From CAVVIH01 sp963748295 (GTDB taxonomy: Bacteria; Acidobacteriota; Vicinamibacteria; Vicinamibacterales; 2-12-FULL-66-21), in NCBI GenBank assembly GCA_963748295.1, contig CAVVIH010000008.1, forward strand, positions 124,001 to 188,000: a DNA stretch of 64,000 bases, given 5' to 3'. Positions within the stretch are counted from its first letter, which is position 1, and every line of letters starts with the position of its first letter. Positions 47,671-56,893 of this stretch are shown here, one piece after another. Made by a program: the position numbers and the translations under genes. Below the pieces are notes generated by a model. That model ran no database searches, was not told the origin of the DNA, and saw only the letters and a list, made by a program, of their open reading frames with translations.

Positions 47671-47730
47671 CGAAACAACTCCCAACTCCCCACGAAACAA
47701 CTCCCAACTCCCAAAAAGACCAACTCCCAA
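47671..47730. repeat. AACTCCC tandem words between convergent genes
   Basis: Five copies of CAACTCCC in about 60 bases, partly as CGAAACAACTCCCAACTCCC twice in tandem. Non-coding, in the gap between the glutaredoxin-like and thioesterase genes. No T-tract or clear stem. Confidence 0.8.
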
Positions 47731-47745
47731 GGGAACCGGGTACTA

Positions 47746-48168
47746 TCAGCTTTTTTCCAGAACAGGGACGGAGATCTTCGCCCGGATCGCGTCGGGCACG
47801 GGCACCGGCTTGTGCGCACTGTAGTCGTACATCACCTGCACCGTGCGGGCGGTCGCAACGACGGCGCCCGATGCATCGGCGATCTCATAGTCGTACATGA
47901 AGCTGGTCCGGCCAATCGCCGCGACGCCAATCCCCACCTCGAGCACCTCGCCGGAACGCACCGGCCGCCGATAGTCGATCTCCGCGTGGGCGAGGATCAC
48001 ACCGGGCGCACCGGCGGGACGATCCTCGAGCGAGAAACCCCACAGCGCGCGCCAATGCGCGAAGCGCGCCTGCTCGAGGTACGTCAGGTACACCGCGTTG
48101 TTGACGTGACCCATCGGATCGCAATCCCGGAAGCGAACTTCGAGCCGATGCGAAAAGACTCGCTCCAT
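47746..48168 (-). CDS. Acyl-CoA thioesterase, 4-hydroxybenzoyl-CoA thioesterase family
   Basis: 140 residues, single hot-dog fold. The active-site Asp is in FRDCDPMGHVNNAVYLTYLEQAR (about residue 17), the family signature. It continues with DYRRPVRSGEVLEVGIGVAAIGRTSFMYDYEI. It hydrolyses an acyl-CoA thioester; the acyl group is not known. Its ATG overlaps CATG with the divergent ThyX-like gene. Confidence 0.88.
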   Translation of the reverse strand: MERVFSHRLEVRFRDCDPMGHVNNAVYLTYLEQARFAHWRALWGFSLEDRPAGAPGVILAHAEIDYRRPVRSGEVLEVGIGVAAIGRTSFMYDYEIADASGAVVATARTVQVMYDYSAHKPVPVPDAIRAKISVPVLEKS

Positions 48169-48190
48169 GGGTTTAGTCTACAATCACCGC

Positions 48191-49797
48191 GTGGCTCCCG
48201 TCGCCGCGGCATCGGCTGAAACATTCACCGACCAGGAGCGCCAGCAGCTGGCGCCTTACTTCACGAACCTCGACGGCCACGTCTTCGCGCTGACGAACCT
48301 TCCCGAAACCGTGAAGGGCGCGCTCTTCGCGCGCTACTCGCGATCGGCGAAGTCGCTGCGGCGTCTCTTCCTCGACGAGTTCGCGAGCGGCGTGCCACCG
48401 GCGCCGCACGCCGACACGGGCGTCGGCATCGAGCGCGCGGAGAAGCTGTACGCGCGCGTCTTCAACGATTACGGCGACGACTCCGTCGCGCAGCTCGGCG
48501 GCGCACACATCGCGTGCGAGTACGTCTCGAACGTGCTGACGAAGGTGCTCGAGTGGGGCCGCCTGATGGCGTATCTCGAGCAGTCGACGCGCTACGTGCC
48601 GTATACCGACAAGCTGCACGGCCGCTGGCGCTATCACGTCCCGGCCGAGATTTCAGCCGGTCCGCTGCGTGATGCGTACGAGCGGACCATGGACGAGACG
48701 TTCGAGGTGTATGCGCGGTGGATTCCGCCGATGCAGGAATACTTCGCGCGCAGATACCCGAAGAACGAGACCGATTCGGACGCGGTGCATCGCGCGGCGA
48801 TCCGGGCAAAGGCGCTCGACACGCTGCGCGGCCTCCTGCCGGCGGCTACCCAGTCCAATCTGGGCATCTATGGCACCGGACAGGCGCTCGAGGCGCTGCT
48901 GCTGCGCATGCGCGCACATCCGCTTGCCGAGGTTCGCGAATGCGCGGACCAGATGCTGGTCGAGCTGCGGAAAGTGATTCCCGCATTTCTCGTCCGCGTC
49001 GATCAGCCGGAGCGCGGCGGACGCTGGAGCAGTACCTCGCCGAGACGCGCGAGCGCACCCTGGAGACGGCGGCCCAGCTCGTGGTCGACGAGCCCGAGGA
49101 ACGCGACGAGGTCGTGCTCGCCGACTTCGATCCCGACGGTGAAGCGAAGGTCGTCGCCGCGGCGCTCTACTCCGCCACCGCGCTGCCCGACGATCAGCTC
49201 CTCGCGATCGCGCGCCGGATGACGCCCGACGATCGCGCCCAGGTGCTGCGCAGCTACGTCGGCGAGCGCGCCAATCGCCGTCACCGTCCCGGCCGTGCGT
49301 TCGAGCGCACCGCGTACCGCTTCGACGTGCTGACCGACTACGGCGCGTTCCGCGATCTGCAGCGGCACCGGCTGCTGACGATCGAGTGGCAGCCGCTGTC
49401 GCCGCGCCATGGATTCACCGAGCCTGACGCCATTCACGAGGCGGGCGCACACGACGACTGGCAGCGCGTGCTCGAAGCGTCGGCAGCGCTGCACGACAGG
49501 ATCGTCGCGGCCGGGCTGCCGGGCGTCGCGCCGTACACCGTCGCCATGGCGTACCGCATCAGGTTCTACATGGAGATGAACGCGCGTGAGGCGATGCACG
49601 TCATCGAGCTGCGCTCGGCGCCGCAGGGGCATCCCGCCTACCGCCGCGTCTGCCAGCGGATGCACACGCTGATCGCCGACGCCGCCGGTCATCACGCCAT
49701 CGCCGAGGCGATGAAGTTCGCCGATCACTCCGAAGTGGAGCTGGAGCGGCTCGGCTCGGAGCGCGCGCTCGAACGGAAGCGGCTTACTCCGCCTTGA
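48191..49797 (+). CDS. thyX: Tandem ThyX-type (FAD-dependent thymidylate synthase-like) protein (frameshifted)
   Basis: About 535 residues, twice the usual ThyX length, joined across a break near 49020. The N-terminal half has DDSVAQLGGAHIACEYVSNVLTKV and RLMAYLEQSTRYVPY, which aligns with the ThyX motif RHRxxSxNEQSxRY but lacks RHR. The C-terminal half has RDLQRHRLLTIEWQPLSPRHGF, keeping RHR but not the NE-S part. The start is either the GTG at 48191 or the ATG at 48167, which abuts the divergent thioesterase start. dTMP synthesis with folate and FAD is the family reaction. Whether both halves build one active site is unknown. No thyA is in the window. Confidence 0.8.
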
Positions 49798-50351
49798 CCT
49801 CTTCGCGGCTCCAGTAGCGGCCGAACTCGTCGAGGAACGTCAGCGAGTCGAACGACTTCATCCGATCGAAGAAGAGAATGCCGTCGAGGTGATCGGTCTC
49901 GTGCTGGATGACGCGAGCCGTGTACCCGCCGGCCCGCAGCTCGACCCGCTTGCCGCGCCGATCGTAGGCCTGCACCAGGATCTGCGTCGCGCGCGGCACC
50001 CGCCCGCGGATGTCCGGGATGCTCAGGCACCCTTCCCAGTCCTCGGCCATGTTTTCGCCGACAATCTTGATTTCGGGATTGATGAGCGCCAGCCGCGGCA
50101 CGCTCCGGCCACGGTCCTCCTCGTCATCATTCATCATCGTCATCAGGGGGCGAGAAGCCGGCGACGAACAGCCGCACGCTTTCGTGCACCTGCGGCGCGG
50201 CAAGGCCGACGCCCTGGTACTCGTGCATCGTCTCGAACATGTCGTCGATCAGCCGCTGGATCTCTGGTGACCTGATCTCGGAGGGACTCAACTCGCGTGC
50301 GCGCGCGCGGAGGACGGGATGGCCCATGCGCGCGACCTTCAAGATCGCCAT
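49784..50351 (-). CDS. def: Peptide deformylase (frameshifted)
   Basis: About 188 residues. Motif 1 (GVGLAAPQV, about residues 47-55) is in the first frame, which ends at a Pro/Asp-rich spot. After a break near 50140, motif 2 (EGCLSIPDI) and motif 3 (HETDHLDG) follow in the second frame. All three metal/catalytic motifs are intact, so the enzyme is probably functional in the organism. It removes the formyl group from nascent proteins. The C-terminus overlaps the convergent ThyX gene by 14 bases. Confidence 0.9.
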
Positions 50352-50529
50352 GCACGCATTATCCCGTTTTCAGTATTGAGGCGGAAATGGCAGAACTGAA
50401 ACGTCCGAGCCCGACCGAAACGCCATGTTGGCGTCAGAGTCGGCCCGGCCTTTTGGTATAGTTCTAGCCTCCCCTTCTAATCGTGGGGCGAGGTGTGCCC
50501 GATACGAGATGGGGGCGGTTTACTACCCT

Positions 50530-50982
50530 ATGAAGAAAACATCAATCGCCGCGATTCTGACGCTGGCCGCCGTCGCCAGCGGCTGTTTTGGATACGAACG
50601 CAAGAGCACAGTCGGCCCGTCTGCCACAGGCGTCGCCGCGCTGATGGGAAGCTGGACGTCGGGGAGCCTGGTTCCGCAGCCCGGCCAGTGCACGGACATG
50701 CACTGGGATGTCACCGAGCAGACCGGCAACAGCGCCTCGGGACGCTTCAGCGCCACGTGCGCCGGCGGGCTTCAATTGACGGGAACGGCGCGTGGGACGC
50801 TGACCGGCTCGCTCGTGAACTGGAGCGCCGACGCAACCGCGACTGCCCCGGGTCTCACCGCATCCTGTCCCATCGCTCTGACCGGAACCGCGGAGCTGGG
50901 GATCGACTCGATTCGCGTCCCCTATCGCGGCACGACCTGCCTCGGGCCGGTTGAGGGGATCGAAACGCTGCGCCGGCGCTGA
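50530..50982 (+). CDS. Small secreted lipoprotein of unknown function
   Basis: 150 residues from the ATG at 50530. Signal with lipobox AAVASGCFG (Cys about residue 18). The mature part is beta-rich with three further Cys (QCTDMHW, ATCAGG, ASCPIAL, TTCLGP give four in total), perhaps two disulfides. It resembles the many small lipocalin-like lipoproteins of the phylum, but I recognise no named family. It is separated by about 180 bases from the divergent deformylase. A possible -10 (TATAGT, 50457-50462) lies upstream. Confidence 0.68.
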   Translation: MKKTSIAAILTLAAVASGCFGYERKSTVGPSATGVAALMGSWTSGSLVPQPGQCTDMHWDVTEQTGNSASGRFSATCAGGLQLTGTARGTLTGSLVNWSADATATAPGLTASCPIALTGTAELGIDSIRVPYRGTTCLGPVEGIETLRRR

Positions 50983-50989
50983 GTGCGGG

Positions 50990-51997
50990 TCAGCGGAGAT
51001 CGTCCGCTGACTTCGCGCCGTAGAATTCGAACCAGGGCCGCGCCGGCTTCAGGCGCTCGTTGACGTTGCTGATGTTCTTCACGCCCTCTGATTCGAGCCA
51101 CGCTTTGAACGCCGCGCCGCCCTGCTTCGCGTAGACGGGGATGCCTTCCTTCCACGTCGCCCGACCACACAGCACGCCGGAGAATCTGGTCTTGGCTTCG
51201 GCGGCCAGCTCGAGCGACTCGGTGAATTCGGCGTTGCTCACGCCCGCGGACAGATAGATGAACGGACGCGTCGCGACATCCGCGGCGCGCCGGAAGTGAT
51301 CCATCGCTTCCTGCTTCGAATAGGCCTTCTGCCCGCCGAACGCTTTCGTGCCCTCGACGCACTTCATGTTGATCGGCACTTCGACCTTCATCACGTCGAC
51401 GCCGTAGCGATCCTTGGTGAACTCCTGCATGCTGCGCGTGACGATCTCGGGCTTCTTCTTCGAGAACTCGAGGCCCTTCTCGTCGGCCCCTTCCTCATAG
51501 CCGACGAATTCGAGGAAGAACGGAATGTCGTTGGCGCGGCACTCGTCGCCGATGCGTTCGACCCAGGCGTGCTTCTTGTCGTTCACGTCGGCCGGATCGA
51601 ACGGCGTGTAGTAGAGCAGGATCTTGAGGCAGTCCGCGCCCGCCTCCTTGAGCCGTCGAACCGACCACTCGTCGAGCAGATCGGGAAGCCGGCCCGGCCC
51701 GGTCTTGTCGTATCCGGTCTTCTCGTACGCGAGCAGAAGACCCGCCGACTTCGCGCGGCGCTTGCTCGCGGGAAGTCCCCACTCGGGATCGAGCAGAATC
51801 GCGCTCGCATGTTTCGTCAGCACTTCGGTGACGTGGACCTTGAATTCCTCCATGTCCTTGTCGCCGATGTCACCGCCTTTCTCCTTGGCGAGCGCCTTCT
51901 GCAGCGACCCGCGCTGATCCATCGCGGCCGCGGCGATCACGCCGCGATCGTTCGAAACGGCCTTCATGCCTGCAAGCTTGCCTGCTGAGATTTTCAC
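50990..51997 (-). CDS. lacD: Tagatose-1,6-bisphosphate aldolase (LacD type)
   Basis: 335 residues from a GTG behind GAGGAG. Class I aldolase of the LacD family: GVIAAAAMDQRGSLQKAL, ILLDPEWGLP, LKILLYYTP, the Schiff-base Lys in VDVMKVEVPINM and FIYLSAGVSNAEFTESLELA. It cleaves tagatose-1,6-bisphosphate (often also fructose-1,6-bisphosphate) to DHAP and glyceraldehyde-3-phosphate. No lac/gat genes surround it, so it may serve as a general FBP aldolase. It starts 19 bases after thiI on the same strand. Confidence 0.9.
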   Translation of the reverse strand: MKISAGKLAGMKAVSNDRGVIAAAAMDQRGSLQKALAKEKGGDIGDKDMEEFKVHVTEVLTKHASAILLDPEWGLPASKRRAKSAGLLLAYEKTGYDKTGPGRLPDLLDEWSVRRLKEAGADCLKILLYYTPFDPADVNDKKHAWVERIGDECRANDIPFFLEFVGYEEGADEKGLEFSKKKPEIVTRSMQEFTKDRYGVDVMKVEVPINMKCVEGTKAFGGQKAYSKQEAMDHFRRAADVATRPFIYLSAGVSNAEFTESLELAAEAKTRFSGVLCGRATWKEGIPVYAKQGGAAFKAWLESEGVKNISNVNERLKPARPWFEFYGAKSADDLR

Positions 51998-52016
51998 AAC
52001 TGTCTCCTCGAACCGC

Positions 52017-53186
52017 TCATTCTATTACAGGGAACTCGAACCGCTCCACAACCGCCGCGGCGGTCGCCCCGGCCACCATCTCGGCGACCGGCAGCCGCCC
52101 TTCCGCGATGGCGACATCGGTCAGCCGCGCTTTCGTCGCAGGATGGCGCGGCGTGAACAGCGTGCAGCAGTCCTGGTCGGGAATGATCGAGATCGGATAC
52201 GTGCCGAGGCGCTGGGCTTCGGCGGTGATCTCCTCCTTGTCCATGCCGACGAGCGGCCGCAGCACGGGCATCGAGACCACTTCGTTGATCGCCGTCATGT
52301 TCTCGAGCGTCTGCGACGCCACCTGGCCGACGACTTCGCCGGTTACCAGCGCCCGTCCCCTGTGCTCGCGCGCGATCGCTTCGGCGATGCGCATCATCAG
52401 CCGGCGATAGATCACGACGCGCAGCGGCGGGGCGATGGCAAGGACGACGCGCTGCTGGATTTCGCCGAACGGAACCAGGAAGAGCGTGGAGTTGAACTGG
52501 AACCGCGTGAGCAGGGCCGCCAGCTCGCGCGCCTTCTCCTGTGACGCCCGTGACAGGATCGGATAGCTGTGGAAGTGCACGAACAGTACGCGGCAGCCGC
52601 GGCGCATCATCCGCCACGCCGCCACCGGCGAGTCGATGCCGCCCGACAACAGGCAGACGACGCGGCCGCTGGCGCCGACCGGGAGTCCGCCGGCGCCGCG
52701 TTCCTTGCCGAAGTAGTAGAACGCCTGGTCGGTCAGGGCTTCGACGTGAATCGTCAGCGCCGGATTCCCGAGATCGACGTGCCAGCCGCGAGCTTCCTTG
52801 ATCCTGCCGCCGACTTCCCGCTCGATCTCGGGCGAGGTGAGCGGGAATCGCTTGTCCGCCCTGCGGGCGGAGAGCCGGAAAGATGGCGGATCGTCCGCAT
52901 CGAGGTCGTTGAGGATCGCTCGGGCGATCGCCTCGACGTCGAGTGGGGCGCGGCCCGCGCGCGCGAAATTCGCGATGCCGAAGACGCGGCCCAGCCGCTC
53001 CGTGACTACGCCCCAGTCCGCCGCCGGCCCGAGCACCACCTCGATCCGGCCCATCAGCGCTCGGACATCGCGCACGTCCAGATCGCCGAGCGCCTGCCGG
53101 ATATTGCGGACGAGCCTCGCGACGAACCAGGGACGGTTCTTTCCCTTGAGGGCAATCTCCTGATAGTGAACGATGACCGACTTCAT
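52017..53186 (-). CDS. thiI: tRNA 4-thiouridine synthetase
   Basis: 389 residues from the ATG at 53186, overlapping the hpnE stop (ATGA). It has an N-terminal ferredoxin-like part and THUMP domain (about 55-165), then a PP-loop SGGIDSP at 181-187 that adenylates U8 of tRNA. A Cys pair (C340-C341, DQDCCTLF) lies where the catalytic Cys344 is in E. coli. There is no C-terminal rhodanese domain, as in many shorter ThiI proteins, so sulfur must be delivered in trans. Confidence 0.92.
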   Translation of the reverse strand: MKSVIVHYQEIALKGKNRPWFVARLVRNIRQALGDLDVRDVRALMGRIEVVLGPAADWGVVTERLGRVFGIANFARAGRAPLDVEAIARAILNDLDADDPPSFRLSARRADKRFPLTSPEIEREVGGRIKEARGWHVDLGNPALTIHVEALTDQAFYYFGKERGAGGLPVGASGRVVCLLSGGIDSPVAAWRMMRRGCRVLFVHFHSYPILSRASQEKARELAALLTRFQFNSTLFLVPFGEIQQRVVLAIAPPLRVVIYRRLMMRIAEAIAREHRGRALVTGEVVGQVASQTLENMTAINEVVSMPVLRPLVGMDKEEITAEAQRLGTYPISIIPDQDCCTLFTPRHPATKARLTDVAIAEGRLPVAEMVAGATAAAVVERFEFPVIE

Positions 53187-54529
53187 CTCTTCGCCGCTCC
53201 GGCCGCCCAGTGTCCGCTCACCACCGCGCTTTCGATCGTCCCCGGCAGGCCGGTATCGATCCAGTCGCCGGCAAGCGTCAGTCCTCTGACCGCCGTTTCC
53301 ACCCGCGGCCGCTGCGGCTGCCCGGGCGCCAGCGAGAACGTTGCGCGCTTCTCGCGGATCACCGTCCCGCGCACGAACGCCGCCTGCCGCGCGCCCGGAA
53401 TCGCTTCCGCGACCTCGCGAACCGCGCGCGCGATCAAAGCCGGCGCGTCTTCCCTGGCGAGCGCCTCGGCGCCACTCGCAACCAGCGAAAGATGAGACGC
53501 GTCGCTGCCGAATGCAAGGCGCTTGTCGAACACCCACTGCATGGCGCGGCCTGGCAGGCCGACGAACGCCTCGTCCATCACCCGGCGGTCGTACCAGAGG
53601 TTCACCGTGACGATCGGCATCGACCCGGTTTCGTCGGCCGCGGCCACCGTGTCGTGCATGCCCGCCGGCGGCTGTCCGCCAAACACGCCCTTCAGCCCGT
53701 ACCAGGGAACCGCGCAGATGACGTTCGGGCAGAGGATGGTTTCGCCTCGCACATCCACGCCGGCGACACGCTCATCATTGACGATGATGCGCGCGAGCGC
53801 GTTGGTGCGCACGCTGCCGCCGCGATCCTCGATAAACCTGCGCGCCGGCTCCGCATACATCAGATGCAGCGGCCGCGCCGGCAGGACGAGCGCCGCATCC
53901 GATGGATCCGGTCCGAACATCTCGGCAAGCACGCGGACGAACGGCGCCGCCGAGGCCACTTCCGGCGGCTGGTTCAGCGCGGCCACTGCCAGCGGCTCCC
54001 ACAGCCACGACCGAAGCTTCGTCCCCTGACCGTGCTCACGCAGCCATTCCGAGACCGTCGTCCCTGCCGGCGCCACGCTGACGCGCCCGAGGCTCTCCAG
54101 CTCGCGCCGCGCCTTGCGCAGCGGACCGGCGAGGCGCAGCACCGACAATCGATCCCTCCACGGCATCGCATCCCAGTCGAGGACCGCCGCCACCAGGTGC
54201 AGCGGCGACGGCAGCGGCGGACATCGCAACTCGGTGCGCCGGCCTACCGCGTCGATGTAGGGCACGACGAGCGACGACTGGCGCCGCACGTTGTCCTGCG
54301 CGCCGACACGGTCGAGAAACGCAAACGTTTCGCGATAGCAGCCGAACAGCACATGCTGCCCGTTGTCGACGAGCTCGCCGCTGGTGCGATCGGGAAACGC
54401 CGTCGCGCGTCCACCGAGCTGGGGACGCGCTTCGAGCACGAGCACGCGCGCGCCCTGCTCGGCAAGTACCGCGGCGGCGCTCAACCCGGCGAAGCCGGCG
54501 CCGATGACGACGATGTCGGGGCCGGTCAC
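53183..54529 (-). CDS. hpnE: Hydroxysqualene dehydroxylase / squalene-associated FAD-dependent desaturase
   Basis: 448 residues from a GTG that overlaps the hpnD stop. Rossmann fold at the N-terminus: VVIGAGFAGLSAAAVLAEQGARVLVLEARPQLGGRATAF. The C-terminal FAD-closing segment is RGLTLAGDWIDTGLPGTIESAVVSG. HpnE reduces hydroxysqualene to squalene, the last step of the HpnCDE route from farnesyl diphosphate. Its place directly after hpnC and hpnD makes the assignment strong. Confidence 0.92.
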   Translation of the reverse strand: MTGPDIVVIGAGFAGLSAAAVLAEQGARVLVLEARPQLGGRATAFPDRTSGELVDNGQHVLFGCYRETFAFLDRVGAQDNVRRQSSLVVPYIDAVGRRTELRCPPLPSPLHLVAAVLDWDAMPWRDRLSVLRLAGPLRKARRELESLGRVSVAPAGTTVSEWLREHGQGTKLRSWLWEPLAVAALNQPPEVASAAPFVRVLAEMFGPDPSDAALVLPARPLHLMYAEPARRFIEDRGGSVRTNALARIIVNDERVAGVDVRGETILCPNVICAVPWYGLKGVFGGQPPAGMHDTVAAADETGSMPIVTVNLWYDRRVMDEAFVGLPGRAMQWVFDKRLAFGSDASHLSLVASGAEALAREDAPALIARAVREVAEAIPGARQAAFVRGTVIREKRATFSLAPGQPQRPRVETAVRGLTLAGDWIDTGLPGTIESAVVSGHWAAGAAKR

Positions 54530-55371
54530 GGGCGCAGGGCCGTCCGCGCCCAGGTGCCCGCAGCAATGAGCGCGCGCCGCGGCCGTGGGATCCGGACGAC
54601 GGTCGAGAAGACGTCGTAATCGCGCCGTTCGATCCGATCGAGGATGGCGCGATAGATCGCGCCCATGATCTGCGCCGCGACCAGCCGCCGCGCGTCATCA
54701 CGCGGCATCGCCTCGTCGGCGCGGCGATAGTAGTCGCGGGCGCGCTGCGCCTGATAACGCAGCAGCGCCTTCACCTCGGGGGAACGGATGCCATTGCCCG
54801 CGGCGTCCGTCTCTCGCCTGAGGTCGTCGACGGTGCAGCGGAACTGGCGCATCTCGACTTGCGGAATGTAGACGCGCCCCCGCTTCAGATCCTCGGGCAC
54901 GTCGCGAAGAATGTTCGTCAGCTGCAGCGCCACTCCCAGCTCGGTTGCGTAGGTTTTCGACTCCGGTTTGCTGTAGCCGAATATCTCCAGGCAAATCAGG
55001 CCGACCGCGGACGCGACCCGGATGCAGTATTCGTACAGATCCTCGAACGTCTCGTACGGGCGGGGCACGATGTCCATCTCGACGCCGTCGATCAGCGCCT
55101 CGAACGCGGACCGCGGCAAGCCGAAGCGCGTCACGAGCGGCGCCAGCGCGCGTCCCTGCGGCGTCTCGGGCGTTCCGCCGTCGTAGCACGCGGCCAACTC
55201 CCGCCGCCATCGCGCCACCTCGAACCCTACGCGTCCCCGATCCGCATCAGCCACTTCGTCGGTGGCGTCATCCACGGCGCGGCAGAAGTCCCACACCGTG
55301 ACGATGGCATGCCGCTTTTCTTGCGGCAGCACGAGGAACGAGTAGTAGAAGTTGGTGTCGCGGCCGCCCAT
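54526..55371 (-). CDS. hpnD: Presqualene diphosphate synthase
   Basis: 281 residues, trans-isoprenyl diphosphate synthase fold. First Asp-rich motif WDFCRAVDDATDEVAD, second motif LQLTNILRDVPEDLKRGRVYIP, plus YCIRVASAVGLICLEIFGY. It condenses two farnesyl diphosphates to presqualene diphosphate. It starts 6 bases after the hpnC stop. Confidence 0.94.
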   Translation of the reverse strand: MGGRDTNFYYSFLVLPQEKRHAIVTVWDFCRAVDDATDEVADADRGRVGFEVARWRRELAACYDGGTPETPQGRALAPLVTRFGLPRSAFEALIDGVEMDIVPRPYETFEDLYEYCIRVASAVGLICLEIFGYSKPESKTYATELGVALQLTNILRDVPEDLKRGRVYIPQVEMRQFRCTVDDLRRETDAAGNGIRSPEVKALLRYQAQRARDYYRRADEAMPRDDARRLVAAQIMGAIYRAILDRIERRDYDVFSTVVRIPRPRRALIAAGTWARTALRP

Positions 55372-55377
55372 GTCTCG

Positions 55378-56298
55378 CTAGGTGCGCGTCCACAGTATCG
55401 CGTCGCGCAGAATCGCCGGCACGTCCGCGGCGCCGAGCGTCGGCCGGGCGTCGAACGACGTCAGGCGCGCGGCTTCGACCTTGTCGAGAATGCGTCGCCC
55501 GCCAAGCCAGGTCAGCCGCAGCTCCCATTTCAGGCGCCCGTTCACACCGTCGCACACTTCGCGGCCGGCGTCGAACAGGCCGCGCGTACGCTCGACCATC
55601 GACGTCAGCACCGCCCGCCACATCGGCGTCATGCGCCGGGCCGCCAAATCCGCCTCACGCGCGCCCCCCTGATTCACGTCCGCAACCGGCACGTACAACC
55701 TGCCGTTGTTCCAGTCACGTCCAGAGATCCTGCCAGAAATTCGTCAGTTGCAGTGCGGTGCAGACCTTGTCCGACGCCGCGTCCAGACGCGGTGTCGCGA
55801 CGCCGGCGACCCGAAGGACGAGCCGGCCCACCGGGTTCGCCGATCGCCCGCAGTAGTCGAGCACGTCGTCCCAGGTCTGATACCGCCGCGTCGTCACGTC
55901 CTGCCGGAAGGCGCTGAGGAGATCCTCGAAGAGCGACACTGGGAGTGCGCACTGGCGGATCGTGGCGTGCAGCGCCTCGAAGATGAGATCATCGTCGGCC
56001 TCCGTGCGCTCCCGAGTGCCCCGCCTTCGCTCGCGGCCCAAAGACGCGCTTCGGCGCGGCAGGCTGAGTCATGCAGGCGCCTGCCCCAATCGTCGAGCAG
56101 CCGGATGCGTTCATCGTCCGGGATCCCCGGCTCATCCGCGAAGTCGTCTGCGCGTCGAGCGAACGCGTAAATGGCAGCGATGTGCGGACGCATCTTCGGC
56201 GGCAGCAGCAGCGAGGCAACGGGGAAATTCTCGTAATGGCTACGGGCGACGCGCTCGCAGTACGCGTACGCGCGCCTTTGCCGATCGTCGATTACCAC
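55378..56298 (-). CDS. hpnC: Hydroxysqualene synthase (two frame breaks)
   Basis: About 307 residues starting at a GTG (56298) that overlaps the pduO stop. Three successive frames carry one protein. The first has RVARSHYENFPVASLLLPPKMRPHIAAIYAFARRADDFADEPG. After a break near 56010-56040 comes FEALHATIRQCALPVSLFEDLLSAFRQDV and ALQLTNFWQDL. After a break near 55718 comes DWNNGRLYVPVADV and the C-terminus. Both diphosphate-binding regions are present. It converts presqualene diphosphate to hydroxysqualene. Confidence 0.9.
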
Positions 56299-56831
56299 TC
56301 GGTCTCGGGCAGACCGGCGCGATGGTTTGCCGCGCGCGCCATGACGAAGAGGAGATCCGACAGCCGGTTCAGGTACACCAGAACCTCCGGATCGACGGCG
56401 TCGGGGCCAAGCCCTACGACCGCGCGCTCGGCGCGGCGGCAAACCGCGCGCGCGACGTGCAGCGACGCGCCGGACGATCCTCCGCCGGCCAGGATGAAGT
56501 GACGGAGCGGCGGCAGCTCCGCTTCGAGTTGATCGATCCACTCCTCGAGACGCGTCACGTCCGCCTGGCCGACCGTTGCCTTTGCCACGCGCTCCGCGAT
56601 CCGGCGCGCAGGGTCCGCGAGGCGCGCACCGACTGCAAACAGATCGCGCTGGATCCGCTCGATCATCGACGACAGCTGCGCATCCGACGTCGCGGCCCGC
56701 GTGAGCCCGAGCCAGGCGTTCAGCTCGTCCACCTCGCCGTAGGCGTCGACGCGCGCCGCCGCCTTCGATACACGCTCGCCGCCGAACAGGCTCGTGTCGC
56801 CCGTGTCGCCGGTCCTGGTGTAGATTTTCAC
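56292..56831 (-). CDS. pduO: Cob(I)alamin adenosyltransferase, PduO type
   Basis: 179 residues from a GTG at 56831 (KIYTRTGDTGDTSLFGGERVSK). This is the PduO N-terminal signature, with the ATP-binding stretch TRTGDTG at residues 4-10. Further family residues are DELNAWLG and LHVARAVCRRAERAVVGL. It makes adenosylcobalamin. No cobalamin riboswitch is visible in the 62-base gap to the divergent mutY. It is the first gene of the hpnCDE-thiI run, by overlap. Confidence 0.92.
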   Translation of the reverse strand: MKIYTRTGDTGDTSLFGGERVSKAAARVDAYGEVDELNAWLGLTRAATSDAQLSSMIERIQRDLFAVGARLADPARRIAERVAKATVGQADVTRLEEWIDQLEAELPPLRHFILAGGGSSGASLHVARAVCRRAERAVVGLGPDAVDPEVLVYLNRLSDLLFVMARAANHRAGLPETEW

Positions 56832-56893
56832 AGGATGATTATAGGCACGTTCCCCAGACCAGCCGTCCGCCGCCGCAAGGGGACAGGCTCCAG

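Noticed and set aside
56832..56893. Cobalamin riboswitch before pduO
   Set aside because: The gap to mutY is only 62 bases and no B12-box-like sequence is visible.
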